From Larimichthys crocea (Eukaryota; Chordata; Actinopteri; Sciaenidae): a stretch of 64,000 nt of DNA. Under the pieces are notes generated by a model. The model made no database searches and had not been told where the DNA came from. It worked only from the letters and a program-made list of their open reading frames with translations. Shown piece after piece: positions 62,911 to 64,000 of the stretch. The position numbers and the translations under genes are program-made. The stretch covers positions 27,818,379-27,882,378 of the forward strand of contig NC_040011.1 of NCBI RefSeq assembly GCF_000972845.2, written 5' to 3'. Within the stretch, counting starts at the first letter, position 1. Every line of letters begins with the position of its first letter.

Positions 62911-64000
62911 TGACAGGGTGTTTGTCTGTGACTTGTCAGCAGGACCACGTGTGAGTGTTTCACAGTAAAAGAAGCAAAGATTTGAGAACAGTCACAACAA
63001 TAAACAGTTTTTTTTTTTTTAATCCTGGGTAATCACCTTGCAACTCCTCAAAATCCCAACACCTAGGCTGGAAACTAGTGGTCTAAACAGTATATGCCTG
63101 AACAGTTTAGATATGATTGAGAACATAGTGTTTAAAAAAAAAGCTGAGTCATTTCCTAACTGCACATATTTTTCTGCAAAACTGAGATCGAACTTTAGCT
63201 TCATCCAGATTCCTTGTAGCTGCTGGGATTTGAGTTTGACCCCTGTTAATTCTGCTGGATCTCCAGTTGACTTGCCACACACCTACGCTGTTATGTATAT
63301 TTATCATACTTCTCTCCAATATTCTGAATATGAAGTCCAGCTGCAGCAGGAGCTCGGACCCAGGGGGGCAGATGGCTCCAGAGTTCAGAGCCTTTTACTG
63401 TCGCTTTCTGGCTGCGGTCACACTTGGCTTGCAGTTTCTGAGCTATAATTCTGAAGACTGGATTTTATAATGTCAAAGCCTTGTGTATCCACATGTTGCA
63501 GAGAGATGGCTGTGGTATATCTGCTGTGTGTGTAATCATCTAAATCTGTGACTGCACTTCTTTTCCTGTCTTCTTTTGCCAAATAAACCATGAATCCAGA
63601 CTGAGAATATGATATAGCCTGCTGTGAGTTGGAAGATAAAAGTTAGTGTTGTGGCTCTAATGTAACCTTAGGCTGTTTGTTGATGCTCTTGTGTTTTTGT
63701 TTTTTTTATGCTCAAATATTAGGAAAAAAAAACCCTGACAACTATGCAGCCACAACATGTAGCCATAACCAGACAGCCTGCCTGAAAAATATATCAGAAG
63801 ATGAGCTGCTGTTTCCCTTTTTTGTACATCTCAAGGACCCTTTCTGCAGCTGATGCGTCATTGTTGCTGTTTGGTGTTTTTCAGATTTATTCTGAGTACA
63901 GGCAGTTTGTAACACATACGGTCTTGCCATTCTAACATGATGGGGAGAGGAAAATGTAATTCAGAGGAGTCAGTAAAGAAAACAGCCACCCTGGGATTTG

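Larger units (their letters stand above)
61080..64000. other. right-end region without recognised exons
   Basis: If the candidate exon at 60846-61074 is real, this is its first intron. It contains two perfect or near-perfect hairpins (61561-61595, 62866-62910) and one tRNA-derived SINE. Open frames of up to 136 codons (63038-63448) show no domain character. Confidence 0.5.

Noticed and set aside
63038..63448. 136-codon open frame as a new gene
   Set aside because: Mixed composition, no motif, and overlapping frames on the other strand; no promoter or splice evidence.

Overview
The window is vertebrate nuclear DNA, almost certainly from a percomorph-type teleost. The genes are split into many short exons with GT/AG introns. 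Vertebrate-specific families are present, and the intergenic DNA holds CA/GT and GATA microsatellites, a tRNA-derived SINE, LINE 3' ends, a hAT-type MITE and several interspersed repeats that I recognise from memory as common in fish. No prokaryotic features were seen.

Layout: (1) 1-5.6 kb, + strand: the last five exons of chic1 (cysteine-rich hydrophobic protein); exon 1 lies to the left of the window. (2) 7.45-24.2 kb, - strand: a complete LNX-type E3 ligase (RING, NPxY motif, four PDZ domains; nine coding exons, 690 aa), closest to LNX2 and best called lnx2b/LNX3-like. It lies tail-to-tail with chic1 and has a probable untranslated first exon near 24.1 kb. (3) 24.2-35.1 kb: intergenic, with a microsatellite, a degenerate tandem array, LINE debris, then a largely repeat-poor block. 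(4) 35.2-41 kb, +: slc25a43 (five exons, 340 aa). (5) 42.1-44.2 kb, +: slc25a5/ANT2 (four exons, 298 aa). (6) 44.2-48.5 kb: intergenic, ending in a hAT-like MITE. (7) 48.7-58 kb, +: a 16-exon, 870-aa membrane-anchored PXA / divergent PX / nexin-C protein, sorting nexin 19-like without an RGS domain. (8) 58-64 kb: repeats, hairpins, and a possible promoter and first exon of another gene near 60.6-61.1 kb, with an RFX X-box palindrome and a YY1-like site.

The five genes do not form one pathway. Two are mitochondrial inner-membrane carriers that are also neighbours on human Xq24. chic1 and lnx2b belong to the CHIC/LNX neighbourhood linked to ParaHox regions (human CHIC2/LNX1 on 4q12; CHIC1 on Xq13). 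The window therefore looks like a teleost counterpart of parts of the human X long arm, with an LNX paralogue that mammals appear to lack. Coding exons were joined by hand; all reading phases close and the predicted lengths match the families. Orthologue names, splice sites without transcripts, and motif calls are inference.
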